Source of the DNA: an uncultured bacterium | Lineage (GTDB): Bacteria; Actinomycetota; Coriobacteriia; Coriobacteriales; Coriobacteriaceae | NCBI GenBank assembly: GCA_905215385.1 | Contig: CAJMPY010000019.1 | Span: 1 to 52,173, forward strand | Reading direction: 5' to 3' | Length of the DNA stretch: 52,173 nt | Shown: one piece after another, positions 1 through 7,827 of the stretch | Numbering within the stretch: position 1 is the first letter of the stretch | How the letters are laid out: every line of letters begins with the position of its first letter | Position numbers and translations under genes: made by a program | Notes under the pieces: generated by a model | Told to the model about the DNA's origin: nothing | What the model saw: only the letters and a program-made list of their open reading frames with translations | The model's database searches: none

Positions 1-55
1 CGAGGTAGCCCTCCTGGTCGAAATGCATGATCTCGATCTTCTCGGTTTCCTTCAT
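1..55 (-). CDS. 5' end of an unidentified protein, cut by the window edge
   Basis: Only the first 18 codons are visible, beginning MKETEKIEIMHFDQEGYL. The start at 55 is chosen because an AAAGGAGA ribosome site lies just upstream (about 61-69). The gene begins 60 bp downstream of the stop of the SIS-domain gene on the same strand, so it is probably the next gene of that operon. Too little is visible to name a family. Confidence 0.6.
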   Translation of the reverse strand, partial: MKETEKIEIMHFDQEGYL

Positions 56-115
56 TTGTCTCTCCTTTCTGGGGTTGTCTCCACATCCCCCATGCCAACG
101 GGCATCAAAACCCGC

Positions 116-1231
116 TTACATTCCGTAACACTCGGCCGCTTTGGCCTTAAGCGCATTGACTGACTCTTCGTAGCCCTCTGCCTTGACCTCCATCTGTTTG
201 GAGACGGCATCGAGATACGGGTGCACGTCCCATGACTTCAGACGCTCGGCGATTATGGCCGCAATCGTCTGGAAGAACACAAGATTGGGAATTGCGCTGA
301 GCAGCGGAGCCACCTGAGGCACCGCAACCTCGTGAGCCCTACCCCTGGGATGGGCCGTGAGCAGCACTGTTTTTGTCGTAACGTTCGATAGCGCATCGGC
401 GATATCCGCAAGACGCTCCGACCCCTGCGGATCGTCGACGATAAACACCAGGTAGCTTGGGGTTATCTGCATCTCGGGACCGTGGACGAACTCCTCGCCC
501 TCGTGATGCATGGCAGGAATCTTGATGGTCTCGCTCAGCTTGAGGGCTGCCTCTTCGGCAACGCCATAGTTGGGGCCGTTGCCGACGACCATGGCGGGCA
601 TGTGCTCAGAAAGCTCGAGCATGTGATCTTGGACATATGCCTCGGCGATCTTGCACATCACGGCATTGGCCTGGATAGCCTCGCGCAGGCCGTCAAGACG
701 CTGGGCAACGCCCTTGGCGTCAATCGTTCCGCGCGCCTGGCCGCCGTAAATACCAAAGAGCACCAGGTACTCAACGAGAACCTCGACGCCCAGAGTCACA
801 AAGTCCACCGACTCGACACCCACACCGTAGTCAAGAACGATGTCAGCGTGTTCCTTGATGGGTGCCTCGACGTTTGCCGTGAGCGCAACTGCAGCCATAT
901 CGTGCGCGCGCATGTAATCAAGAGCCGCGATCGTATTGGTCGAATAGCCGCTCTGAGAAACGGCAATGTTGAGCGCATGCTGCGGATAGGTGTGTTCAAA
1001 ATCGACGAAGGCCTCGGGCGTCACAACGGACACCTGCATTTGCAGGGTATCTTGCAGGTAATCGCGGGCGCAATCGGCGGCATGGCGCGACGAACCCGAA
1101 GCAACGATGCGCAGCGCGTCAAAAGAACCGGACTGGAAAATATCAACGAGCTGCGCTACCAGCTCAGACGAACGCTCGAGGTTCTCTCCCATACGCACAT
1201 GGGCAAGCTGAACGTAATCGAGCATCTTCAT
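116..1231 (-). CDS. SIS-domain sugar-phosphate isomerase/deglycase (GlmS-isomerase/FrlB-like)
   Basis: A 371-residue protein with two sugar-isomerase (SIS) domains. The first carries IVASGSSRHAADCARDYL near the N-terminus and AVSQSGYSTNT, a Ser-rich phosphosugar-binding loop. The second carries MVVGNGPNYGVAEEAALKL and HHEGEEFVHGPEM, as in the isomerase half of GlmS and in fructoselysine-6-phosphate deglycases. There is no glutaminase domain, so it probably acts on an amino-sugar or glycated amino-acid phosphate in the cytosol. The start at 1231 is preferred over an upstream in-frame codon at 1270 because GAGGTGAG sits at 1235-1242. Two GntR/UTRA regulators lie upstream on the same strand and fit local sugar-phosphate sensing. 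Substrate is not determinable from sequence. Confidence 0.8.
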   Translation of the reverse strand: MKMLDYVQLAHVRMGENLERSSELVAQLVDIFQSGSFDALRIVASGSSRHAADCARDYLQDTLQMQVSVVTPEAFVDFEHTYPQHALNIAVSQSGYSTNTIAALDYMRAHDMAAVALTANVEAPIKEHADIVLDYGVGVESVDFVTLGVEVLVEYLVLFGIYGGQARGTIDAKGVAQRLDGLREAIQANAVMCKIAEAYVQDHMLELSEHMPAMVVGNGPNYGVAEEAALKLSETIKIPAMHHEGEEFVHGPEMQITPSYLVFIVDDPQGSERLADIADALSNVTTKTVLLTAHPRGRAHEVAVPQVAPLLSAIPNLVFFQTIAAIIAERLKSWDVHPYLDAVSKQMEVKAEGYEESVNALKAKAAECYGM

Positions 1232-1256
1232 CGTCTCACCTCGTAACAAATCATTA

Positions 1257-1301
1257 GTATTTGATACCAATCACAGTTACAGGTTACGGCTTTTTGATAC
1301 C
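1257..1301 (-). promoter_or_regulatory. Candidate GntR operator ahead of the SIS gene
   Basis: GTATTTGATAC (1257-1267) is an inverted repeat, GTAT-N3-ATAC. Part of it, TTTGATACC (1260-1268), recurs as a direct repeat at about 1293-1301. The site lies in the 194-bp gap between the regulator gene and the SIS gene, where a dimeric regulator could act. The link to the neighbouring GntR proteins is inference. Confidence 0.35.
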
Positions 1302-1425
1302 TCTTTGTCGATTAATTTGTCCCCATCGGCGAACGGTCGATTTTGAGCCATGTAAGGTCGTATATGCAGTCTGCTCAACAAATCAAAATTCCGTCAGCTT
1401 TTCAGCCCGTTATGCAAAAAACCAG

Positions 1426-2139
1426 CTAGTACGTATAGGTATATCCACCCGCATCACCGCGGTTAAACGACTTGACGTACTCGATCGCCTGGCCGCTCGC
1501 ATCGAAGCTCACGCACTCAAGCGTCAAGGCAAGATCGCCCTGCTCCAGTCCAAGCAGGCCGGCATCTCGCGCGCCCAGCGCTTCGATATCGAGCTTTTCC
1601 TGTGCCATGACCGGCTTTCGGCCCAACATCTCATAGGTCTCGTACAAACTGAAGACCGACACGTCAATATCTTCGATTGTGGGAAACAGCAGGCACGGGA
1701 TGAACGCCATCTCAATCGATACGGGATCGCCGTTGACGCAGTTCAAACGCCGAATCGAATACAGTAAATCGTCCTCGGCAATGCCAAACAGGTTGGCATA
1801 ATATGGACCCGCATAACGCTTGGAACGCGCGAGGATGCGGACGGACGGCTCGCCGCCCGAAGCACGAACCGATTCGCGAAAGCCTCCCGTTCGCTCGTAG
1901 GCAACGGGCACTTTCTGTGCCACAAACGCGCCCTTTCCGCGGACGCGTCGAATCTGCCCACGCCGAACCAGCTCATCGACAGCGCTTCGGATGGTCAAGC
2001 GCGTCGTACCAAATTCCTCGGCGAGGTCTTTTTCGGACGGAATCATGGAACCCGTGGGATATATACCGCGCTCGATACGCTCCTCGATACGGCGTCGAAT
2101 GCGCATATAAACCGGGGTGGCATCTACTGTTTCAGCCAT
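1426..2139 (-). CDS. GntR/UTRA (HutC-type) transcriptional regulator
   Basis: A 237-residue regulator. Residues about 10-75 form a GntR winged helix: YMRIRRRIEERIERGIYP, PSEKDLAEEFGTTRLTIRSA, then a GKGAFVA wing. The rest is a UTRA effector-binding domain. HutC-type regulators usually bind phosphorylated sugars or amino-acid derivatives and repress neighbouring catabolic genes. Its start overlaps the end of the upstream GntR gene by 16 bp, so the two are probably co-translated. GGCAGGTGAA precedes the ATG. The downstream SIS gene is the likely target. Confidence 0.9.
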   Translation of the reverse strand: MAETVDATPVYMRIRRRIEERIERGIYPTGSMIPSEKDLAEEFGTTRLTIRSAVDELVRRGQIRRVRGKGAFVAQKVPVAYERTGGFRESVRASGGEPSVRILARSKRYAGPYYANLFGIAEDDLLYSIRRLNCVNGDPVSIEMAFIPCLLFPTIEDIDVSVFSLYETYEMLGRKPVMAQEKLDIEALGARDAGLLGLEQGDLALTLECVSFDASGQAIEYVKSFNRGDAGGYTYTY

Positions 2140-2891
2140 TGTTCACCTGCCACGCTCCTCATGCCGTTCTTTTCGCCGTTATCGGCAAAGCGGAACTTTG
2201 TGGGCAAAATCACCGATTTGCAATGCTCCACAAAACGCATGTCCTTATCAAATTCTATCGTGCTCTCATAGAACACCGGCGTTCCCTCTTCTTGCTGGAG
2301 CAACTCGGCCTCTTCGGCGTTCAAACGCGAGATGGAGATATGCTCACGTCCATGCTCAACGCGCACGCCACCTTCTTTGAGCAAGACATCGTAAAGGCTC
2401 TCACACTCAAAATCGTGATCGGGAAGCGAGGGGCACAGGGACAGGTTAACGTGAGCCGTCTCGATTGACGCCGGCTCGCCCTCAATAAGTCGAACACGCT
2501 GCATGCGGAGCAAAGGAGCGCCTACGGCAACCCCAAGCTTGTCGGCAAGCGCCTCATCCGCCTCGATGGCCCCGGTGGAAACCAGACGAGAAGAGGGGTG
2601 CAGGCCGGCAGTCCGCACAGCATCGGAGAAGTTATACGTTTCCTGAAAGATATTGAGCGGTTTGGGAGGACACACATACGTACCCGATCCGCGACGGCTC
2701 TCGAGCGTTCCACACGAGATGAGCCGCGTGATACCGGCGCGCAACGCCGTACGCGAAACGCCAATCTCTTCGCACAGCACGCGCTCGGCCGGCAGGCGAT
2801 CGCCGCCGGCAAGCTGATGGTGCTGGATATACCAAAGAATCCCCTCAACAGCACGATCTTTGGGGGGAATTGCATAAGATTCGCCTGCCAT
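2124..2891 (-). CDS. Second GntR/UTRA transcriptional regulator
   Basis: A 255-residue regulator with the same architecture as its downstream neighbour. The N-terminal winged helix includes LPAERVLCEEIGVSRTALRA and the wing RRGSGTYV; a UTRA ligand domain follows. The two proteins are clearly divergent in sequence, so this is not a recent tandem duplication. The start at 2891 is preferred over 2927 because GAGGAG (2900-2905) lies 8 nt upstream. Two adjacent UTRA regulators suggest sensing of two effectors, or a heterodimer; that is inference. Confidence 0.88.
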   Translation of the reverse strand: MAGESYAIPPKDRAVEGILWYIQHHQLAGGDRLPAERVLCEEIGVSRTALRAGITRLISCGTLESRRGSGTYVCPPKPLNIFQETYNFSDAVRTAGLHPSSRLVSTGAIEADEALADKLGVAVGAPLLRMQRVRLIEGEPASIETAHVNLSLCPSLPDHDFECESLYDVLLKEGGVRVEHGREHISISRLNAEEAELLQQEEGTPVFYESTIEFDKDMRFVEHCKSVILPTKFRFADNGEKNGMRSVAGEQWLKQ

Positions 2892-2929
2892 TGCACAGAC
2901 TCCTCGTTCAGAAACGTATGTCGCCAAAA

Positions 2930-3418
2930 TTAGGCCAGACCACCCATGGCATCAAATTCGGCCTTGATCTTCTCGGCGACATTCCGATACGACTTATACA
3001 GGCTTGAATCGCGTTTGACTTCATCGGTCATAACGGGAATCTCTAGTTTGGAAACCTCGTCTTTTCCCGTCTGAACCGCCACAACAACGCCCATACCAAG
3101 ACACATATTACGCTTGGCTGCGTTCATTTTTGCCGCCTTAGCGGGATTTGCCAGAATACGCTGGGCAAATTCCTGTTTAGAGACCGCTTCATCGGCCTCC
3201 GGATCGCCCGCCTCGGCCACTTCGCACTGCAACACGTCCGCATAGTCAAAAATCTTCGGCTCGCCGCCGCGCTGATGTACGGCCCACTTGCGACGCGTGG
3301 CATCCTGGTAGATAGCCGGCAAAAACGTAAACCGCGGCGGGTCCAAAATCGTATCCGTGATGGTAAACACATCGGGATCAAAGGCATCCTGCGGGTTTTT
3401 CTTCTTGAACAGCCCCAT
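2930..3418 (-). CDS. Hypothetical cytosolic protein
   Basis: A 162-residue protein starting MGLFKKK, with GGGAGG (3424-3429) upstream; an earlier codon at 3439 has no comparable site. There is no signal peptide. One short hydrophobic patch (MCLGMGVVVAVQTG) sits mid-protein. The FTITDTILDPPRF and KIFDYADVLQCEV segments resemble the conserved core of small proteins usually labelled DUF4428/SHOCT-like, but the zinc ribbon expected at the N-terminus is absent. It is the first visible gene of the minus-strand set leading into the GntR pair. I do not recognise a function. Confidence 0.65.
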   Translation of the reverse strand: MGLFKKKNPQDAFDPDVFTITDTILDPPRFTFLPAIYQDATRRKWAVHQRGGEPKIFDYADVLQCEVAEAGDPEADEAVSKQEFAQRILANPAKAAKMNAAKRNMCLGMGVVVAVQTGKDEVSKLEIPVMTDEVKRDSSLYKSYRNVAEKIKAEFDAMGGLA

Positions 3419-3539
3419 ATCAGCCTCCCGTACTAACATTTAACAACTCAAGCTGAATATAGCACCAATTTCAAGCCACCACCTCACCCTATCGGTACGC
3501 GGCGTCTGTGGCTCGCCCAGCGGAAGAGTTCACGGACGA

Positions 3540-3614
3540 GGGCCGGGGAGGCATACTCTGTTTTGAGAAGTGGGCTTCGCGAACTTCTCAAAACAGAGTA
3601 TGCCTCCCCGGCCC
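3540..3614. repeat. Family I hairpin, 32-bp perfect stem, 11-nt loop
   Basis: Arms 3540-3571 and 3583-3614 are perfectly complementary. The loop GGGCTTCGCGA (3572-3582) and the loop-proximal stem GAGAAGT are shared with the other family I hairpins. The remaining arm sequence is specific to this copy. Confidence 0.95.
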
Positions 3615-3725
3615 CGGCAATGTATCGTAGGCTGACCAAAGTAAGATATACAGTTTCCAAGGCCGCAACAGCAACAGCCCCATCACATTAAAAAATATCA
3701 GCGCCGCATATCGAAACGGTCGAGA

Positions 3726-3810
3726 GGGCCTTGCCCGGCTGGGCGGCCTTGCTCCGGGAAGTTCGCGAAGCCCACTTCCCGGAGCAAGGCCGCCCAGCCG
3801 GGCAAGGCCC
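3726..3810. repeat. Family I hairpin, 37-bp perfect stem
   Basis: Arms 3726-3762 and 3774-3810 pair perfectly. The loop TCGCGAAGCCC (3763-3773) is the reverse complement of the loop at 3572-3582, so this hairpin lies in the opposite orientation. It begins 24 nt past the stop codon of the AEC gene, in its 3'-UTR, and could end or stabilise that transcript. Confidence 0.95.
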
Positions 3811-3833
3811 CAGCGCGAGACCGTCCCGAATGC

Positions 3834-4772
3834 CTACCCGCACAGTGTGGCTACGAGTGGGATGGTCAAAATGGAGCAGATGATCGACAAAAACGTGCAC
3901 TGCATCATGGGGCGTGCATCCTTGCCGTATTGTAGGCAGTACAGCGTACCGTTGCTGCCCACCGGCATTGCCATCTCGAGCACAAGCGTCGCGATAAACA
4001 TGGGCGTCATGCCGGGCCACAAGCGCGCGACGGCAAGACATGCCACCGGCACGACAACCAGGCGAAACGCCACGGCGACATAGGCGCGCCAGTTGGTAAG
4101 CATCTCGAGCGGACGGTACTTGGCGATAGACGATCCCATGAGCAACAATGCCGCTGGAGTGGTCATGGTGCCAACAATGGAAATCGAGTCGCCCAACACG
4201 CCCCAATCGGTCCATCCGGTTAGCACGATCCCAAGCACAACAGCACTTGCAATGAGACCAGGACTCTTGCAGCAGGCGGCAATATTGCGCATCTGCTTTT
4301 TAAGGCCGCCATCCATTCCGCTAAATAACATGGCACCGACGGTAAACATAAGAAGGTTTAGGGGGATAAGCGCAATCGATGCATACAACAGTGCTTGTTT
4401 TCCCAACACCGCCGAAATAACCGGAAAACCGATAAACCCGGCATTACCGAAAAGCACGGCGAAGCGATACGAGCATTCTGTCCCTTTGGGAACGCGAAGA
4501 GCAGCGGTGACAGCAAACGCGATAAAGGTCGCCACCACATACATCACAAAGGACAGACCCATGAGCGAAAACGTCTCGGCAATGCTCGGAAGCTTCACAT
4601 CATCGCCCAGCGCTGACGAAAGCACCAAGCACGGTAGCGCCACCTGCAACAGCAGATGCGACAGCTCGCGCTCGAACTCCGCTTTCATAAACCCCAGCTT
4701 GGCGATACACCACCCCAACAAAATAGGCAGCGAAACCGTCAACATCTGAAGCGCCACACTCGTAAAGCTCAT
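3834..4772 (-). CDS. AEC-family (auxin efflux carrier-like) permease
   Basis: A 312-residue integral membrane protein with about ten hydrophobic segments, close to the usual AEC length. N-terminal features are LPILLGWCIAKLGF and LLLQVALPCLVLSSAL; the second half repeats the fold, with MTTPAALLLMGSSIA and LEMAMPVGSNGTLYC. Family members move small organic acids or amino acids (for example malate) across the membrane. GGGGG sits 4 nt upstream of the ATG. The gene stands alone between two direct copies of the composite repeat. Substrate cannot be assigned. Confidence 0.88.
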   Translation of the reverse strand: MSFTSVALQMLTVSLPILLGWCIAKLGFMKAEFERELSHLLLQVALPCLVLSSALGDDVKLPSIAETFSLMGLSFVMYVVATFIAFAVTAALRVPKGTECSYRFAVLFGNAGFIGFPVISAVLGKQALLYASIALIPLNLLMFTVGAMLFSGMDGGLKKQMRNIAACCKSPGLIASAVVLGIVLTGWTDWGVLGDSISIVGTMTTPAALLLMGSSIAKYRPLEMLTNWRAYVAVAFRLVVVPVACLAVARLWPGMTPMFIATLVLEMAMPVGSNGTLYCLQYGKDARPMMQCTFLSIICSILTIPLVATLCG

Positions 4773-4796
4773 GCTTCCCCCTTATCTATTCCACGA

Positions 4797-4869
4797 GGGC
4801 CGGGGCGCCTGCTTTGTTTTGAGAAGTGGGCTTCGCGAACTTCTCAAAACAAAGCAGGCGCCCCGGCCC
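4797..4869. repeat. Family I hairpin, 31-bp perfect stem
   Basis: Arms 4797-4827 and 4839-4869; loop GGGCTTCGCGA (4828-4838), identical to 3572-3582. The arms share GCCGGGG at the base and TGTTTTGAGAAGT near the loop with the first hairpin but differ between them, with both arms changed together. Confidence 0.95.
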
Positions 4870-4984
4870 CGGCAATGTAATCTTGGCTGACCAAAGTTAG
4901 ATGCACGGTTTTCAGGGAAGTAGCAGCCGTGTCCCCATTACATAAAAAAATAATCAGCCCCCGCATATCGAAACGGTCGAGAGA

Positions 4985-5065
4985 GCCGCCTCCGGGCTGG
5001 TGCCCTTCCTCGGAGAAGTTCGCGAAGCCCACTTCTCCGAGGAAGGGCACCAGCCCGGAGGCGGC
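4985..5065. repeat. Family I hairpin, 35-bp perfect stem
   Basis: Arms 4985-5019 and 5031-5065; loop TCGCGAAGCCC (5020-5030). It begins 29 nt past the xfp stop codon, the same placement as the hairpin after the AEC gene. The arm sequence is unique to this copy. Confidence 0.95.
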
Positions 5066-5094
5066 CCCAGCGCGAGATCGTCCCGGATGCCTAT

Positions 5095-7623
5095 CTACTC
5101 GTTGTCGCCCGCGGTCATCTGCGTTGCGGAGAGTGCGCCGTCGGCAGCGGTTGCAGCTGCGGCGTCGGGCCAGACCCAGTCGGTGAAGGCCGGGTGATCG
5201 TAGCCCTCATCGCACGCGAACTCAAAGGCCTCGGTGCGGAATGCCTCCCACTTATCAATCTGCTCGGCAAACTTATCGGCGTCGACCATGCGCAGCACGT
5301 CGGCGGCCAGTGTCCAGCGGTCCATGTTGTTCAGGCGCAGCATGTCGAACGGCGTTGTCGTGGAGCCTTTCTCCTCGTAGCCGTGGACGCGGAAGGCATC
5401 GTGGCCGGGGCGGTTCCAGATCAGGCGGCGAATCGTGCCGGCATAGGCGTGGAACGCGAAGAGGACGGGCTTCTCGCCGCAGCCGAACAGCTCAGCCCAG
5501 CGCTCGTCGCTGAGAGCCTGGTCGTTCTCGCAGACGTTCTGGATCTTGAGCAGATCGACCACGTTGACGAACCATACCTTGATGCCCAGCTCGCGCAGCA
5601 TGTCGGTTGCAGCCAGAGCCTCGAGCGTCGGCACGTCGCCGCAGGTGGCGACCACGACATCGGCCTCGGCGAGCGAATCGGCGGTCGATGCCCACTCCCA
5701 GGTCGCAACGCCCTCGGCGAGCTCCGCCTTGGCCTCGTCGACCGTCTGGAAGGTCGGAGCAGGCTGCTTGCCGCAGAAGATGGCGTTGACGCAGTCGGTG
5801 GACTGGTAGACGCGCTCGGCAACGGCAAGGGCCATGTTGGCGTCGGCCGGATAGTAGGCATTCACGATGTGCGTGTCGTTGGCCTTGTTGAGCAGCAGGT
5901 CGATAAAGCCGGGGTCCTGGTGCGAGAAGCCGTTGTGGTCCTGACGCCAGACGTGGCTCGACAGCAAAATGTTAAGGCCGCTGATGGGGGCACGCCACGG
6001 AATCTCGCGCTTGGTAGCCTCGAGCCACTTGCAGTGCTGGTTGACCATGGAGTCGACCACATGGACAAAGCTCTCGTAGGAGCTCCACACGCCGGAGCGG
6101 CCGGTGAGCACGTAGGCCTCGAGGAAGCCCTCGCACTGGTGCTCGGACAGCTGCTCGACGACCTTACCGGAGCCTGCCAGCAGCTCGTCGTTGGCCTCGT
6201 CCTCGTAGAAGCCGGCGTCCCACTGCTTCTTGGTCACCTTGTAGGCAGCCTGCAGGCGGTTGGACGCGGTCTCGTCGGGACCGAAGATGCGGAAGTCATC
6301 CATGTTCTTGGCCAGAACGTCGGCAGTGTACTCACCAAAGACGCGGGCGGCCTCGGTGGAGCCCCAGCCATGACCATTAGTGTCGACGGGGACCTCGTGG
6401 GCATGAATATCGGGCAGCTCGAGCTCGCGACGCACCTTACCGCCATTCGCGTTGGGGTTGGCGCCGATGCGCAGCTCGCCGGTCGGCATAAAGGCCGTCA
6501 CCTCGGGGCGCACCTGGCCCTCGGGCGTAAAGAGCTCCTCGGGCTTGTAGGAACGCAGCCACTCGCGCAGCACGCGGAAGTGCTCGTGGGTGTCCTTGGC
6601 ACTCGCCAGCGGCACCTGATGCGCGCGCCAGGAGTCCTCGGTCTTCTTGCCGTCGATCTGCTTGGGGCAGGTCCAGCCCTTGGGCGTGCGGAACACAATC
6701 ATGGGGTAGGCCGGGCGGACCACGGTCTCGCCTGCGGCGGCCTGGGCCTGCGCGGTTGCCTTGATGTCACAGATCTCATCGAAGACCTGCTCAAACAGGG
6801 CAGCGAAACGCGCATGAATGCTTGCGTGGCTCTCGTCGTCAAAGCCGGCGACAAAGAAGTGCGGCTTATAGCCCATGCCCTCAAAGAACTTGGTGAGCTC
6901 TTCGTCGGACACGCGGGCGAGGATGGTGGGGTTGGCGATCTTGTAGCCGTTGAGGTGCAGGATCGGCAAAACGATACCGTCGGTTGCCGGGTTCACGAGC
7001 TTGTTGGATTGCCAAGAGGTCGCGAGCGGGCCGGTCTCGGACTCGCCGTCGCCCACCACGGCCACGGCCAACAGGCTCGGGTTGTCCATGACGGCACCGT
7101 AAGCGTGGCTGAGCGTGTAGCCGAGCTCGCCGCCCTCGTGGATGGAACCGGGCGTCTCGGGCGCAAAGTGGCTCGGGATGCCGCCGGGATAGGAGAACTG
7201 GCGGAAGAACTTCTGCAGGCCTGCCTCGTCATTGGTGATGTCGGGGCGAATCTCGCGGTAGGTGCCGTCGAGCAGCGACTGAGCAGTACCGGCGGGGCCA
7301 CCGTGACCAGGGCCCATCAAGAAGATAGCATTCTGGTTGTGGTCGGCGATCAGTCGATTGACGTGACCGAACAGGAAGTTGATGCCGGGCGTGGTGCCCC
7401 AGTGGCCAACCAGGCGGTGCTTAACGTCCGGACGACCGAAGTCGCGCACCTCACCGGTTTTCTCGTCGACAAAGTCGGGGCGCATTAGCGGGTTAGAGCG
7501 AAGGTAGATCTGACCGACGGACAGATAGTTCGATGCGCGCCAATACAGGTCGACGCCCTCGAGCTCGGAAGCCGGCACCTCGTGGCCCAGCTTTTGCCAC
7601 GGCGTCCCCAGTGTTTTAGCCAT
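5095..7623 (-). CDS. xfp: Xylulose-5-phosphate/fructose-6-phosphate phosphoketolase
   Basis: An 842-residue thiamine-diphosphate enzyme that cleaves xylulose-5-P or fructose-6-P with phosphate to acetyl-phosphate plus an aldose phosphate. This is the key step of the bifid shunt and of heterolactic pentose metabolism. Diagnostic segments are FLMGPGHGGPA, the ThDP/Mg motif VVGDGESETGPLATSW, LNGYKI and NGHGWGSTEAARV; the C-terminal domain contains WNRPGHDAFRVHGYEEKGST. The length is slightly above the usual 790-825 because of an Ala-rich C-terminal tail. The gene has its own promoter with two LacI-type operators and ends in a family I hairpin. Confidence 0.97.
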   Translation of the reverse strand: MAKTLGTPWQKLGHEVPASELEGVDLYWRASNYLSVGQIYLRSNPLMRPDFVDEKTGEVRDFGRPDVKHRLVGHWGTTPGINFLFGHVNRLIADHNQNAIFLMGPGHGGPAGTAQSLLDGTYREIRPDITNDEAGLQKFFRQFSYPGGIPSHFAPETPGSIHEGGELGYTLSHAYGAVMDNPSLLAVAVVGDGESETGPLATSWQSNKLVNPATDGIVLPILHLNGYKIANPTILARVSDEELTKFFEGMGYKPHFFVAGFDDESHASIHARFAALFEQVFDEICDIKATAQAQAAAGETVVRPAYPMIVFRTPKGWTCPKQIDGKKTEDSWRAHQVPLASAKDTHEHFRVLREWLRSYKPEELFTPEGQVRPEVTAFMPTGELRIGANPNANGGKVRRELELPDIHAHEVPVDTNGHGWGSTEAARVFGEYTADVLAKNMDDFRIFGPDETASNRLQAAYKVTKKQWDAGFYEDEANDELLAGSGKVVEQLSEHQCEGFLEAYVLTGRSGVWSSYESFVHVVDSMVNQHCKWLEATKREIPWRAPISGLNILLSSHVWRQDHNGFSHQDPGFIDLLLNKANDTHIVNAYYPADANMALAVAERVYQSTDCVNAIFCGKQPAPTFQTVDEAKAELAEGVATWEWASTADSLAEADVVVATCGDVPTLEALAATDMLRELGIKVWFVNVVDLLKIQNVCENDQALSDERWAELFGCGEKPVLFAFHAYAGTIRRLIWNRPGHDAFRVHGYEEKGSTTTPFDMLRLNNMDRWTLAADVLRMVDADKFAEQIDKWEAFRTEAFEFACDEGYDHPAFTDWVWPDAAAATAADGALSATQMTAGDNE

Positions 7624-7681
7624 TGTTTATGTCCCTTCGCTGTGCGGTCACCCTCCAATACGGCAACCTTTCGTTGGGACC

Positions 7682-7725
7682 AGTATATTTGCTAAAACGT
7701 TTTATCATGGTGAAAAAACGTTTTA
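7682..7725 (-). promoter_or_regulatory. xfp promoter with two LacI-type operators
   Basis: TAAAACGTTTTA (7693-7704) is a perfect palindrome. A second AAAACGTTTTA lies at 7715-7725 inside the broader dyad GGTGAAAAAACGTTTTACC. The CG centres are 21 bp apart, about two helical turns, which favours cooperative binding. A -10-like TATACT lies at 7682-7687 (minus strand), so the first operator falls between the promoter elements. The central CG is typical of LacI/GalR sites. The LacI gene immediately upstream is the likely ligand-responsive repressor. Confidence 0.75.
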
Positions 7726-7827
7726 CCACCCTTATCAATCCCATCGATTAGCAAAACGCGACATTCACCTGCGGCGTTGATTGTCACAGGTGCTCCACAT
7801 TCGGTCTCTGCAAATTGGTAAACGTGT

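Larger units (their letters stand above)
3536..3836. repeat. Composite double-hairpin repeat, copy 1
   Basis: This fills the gap between the hypothetical gene and the AEC gene. It has an outer hairpin at 3540-3614, a spacer of about 110 bp and a second hairpin at 3726-3810, and it ends inside the stop codon of the AEC gene. The spacer (AATGTA..GGCTGACCAAAGT at the left, CGCATATCGAAACGGTCGAGA at the right) and the tail (CCCCAGCGCGAGA) recur in copy 2 at about 4793-5097. The two copies therefore sit as direct repeats on either side of the AEC gene. Confidence 0.9.
4793..5097. repeat. Composite double-hairpin repeat, copy 2
   Basis: Same architecture as the element at 3536-3836: outer hairpin, conserved spacer of about 115 bp, inner hairpin in opposite orientation, conserved tail. 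It ends in the stop codon of xfp, just as copy 1 ends in the stop of the AEC gene. The hairpin arms differ from copy 1, while loops, spacer and tail are conserved. Confidence 0.9.

Noticed and set aside
5194..7488. 764-aa plus-strand open frame opposite xfp
   Set aside because: Antisense shadow of a highly conserved GC-rich gene; Leu/Val/Gly/Ala-dominated translation with no domain, and xfp is certain.
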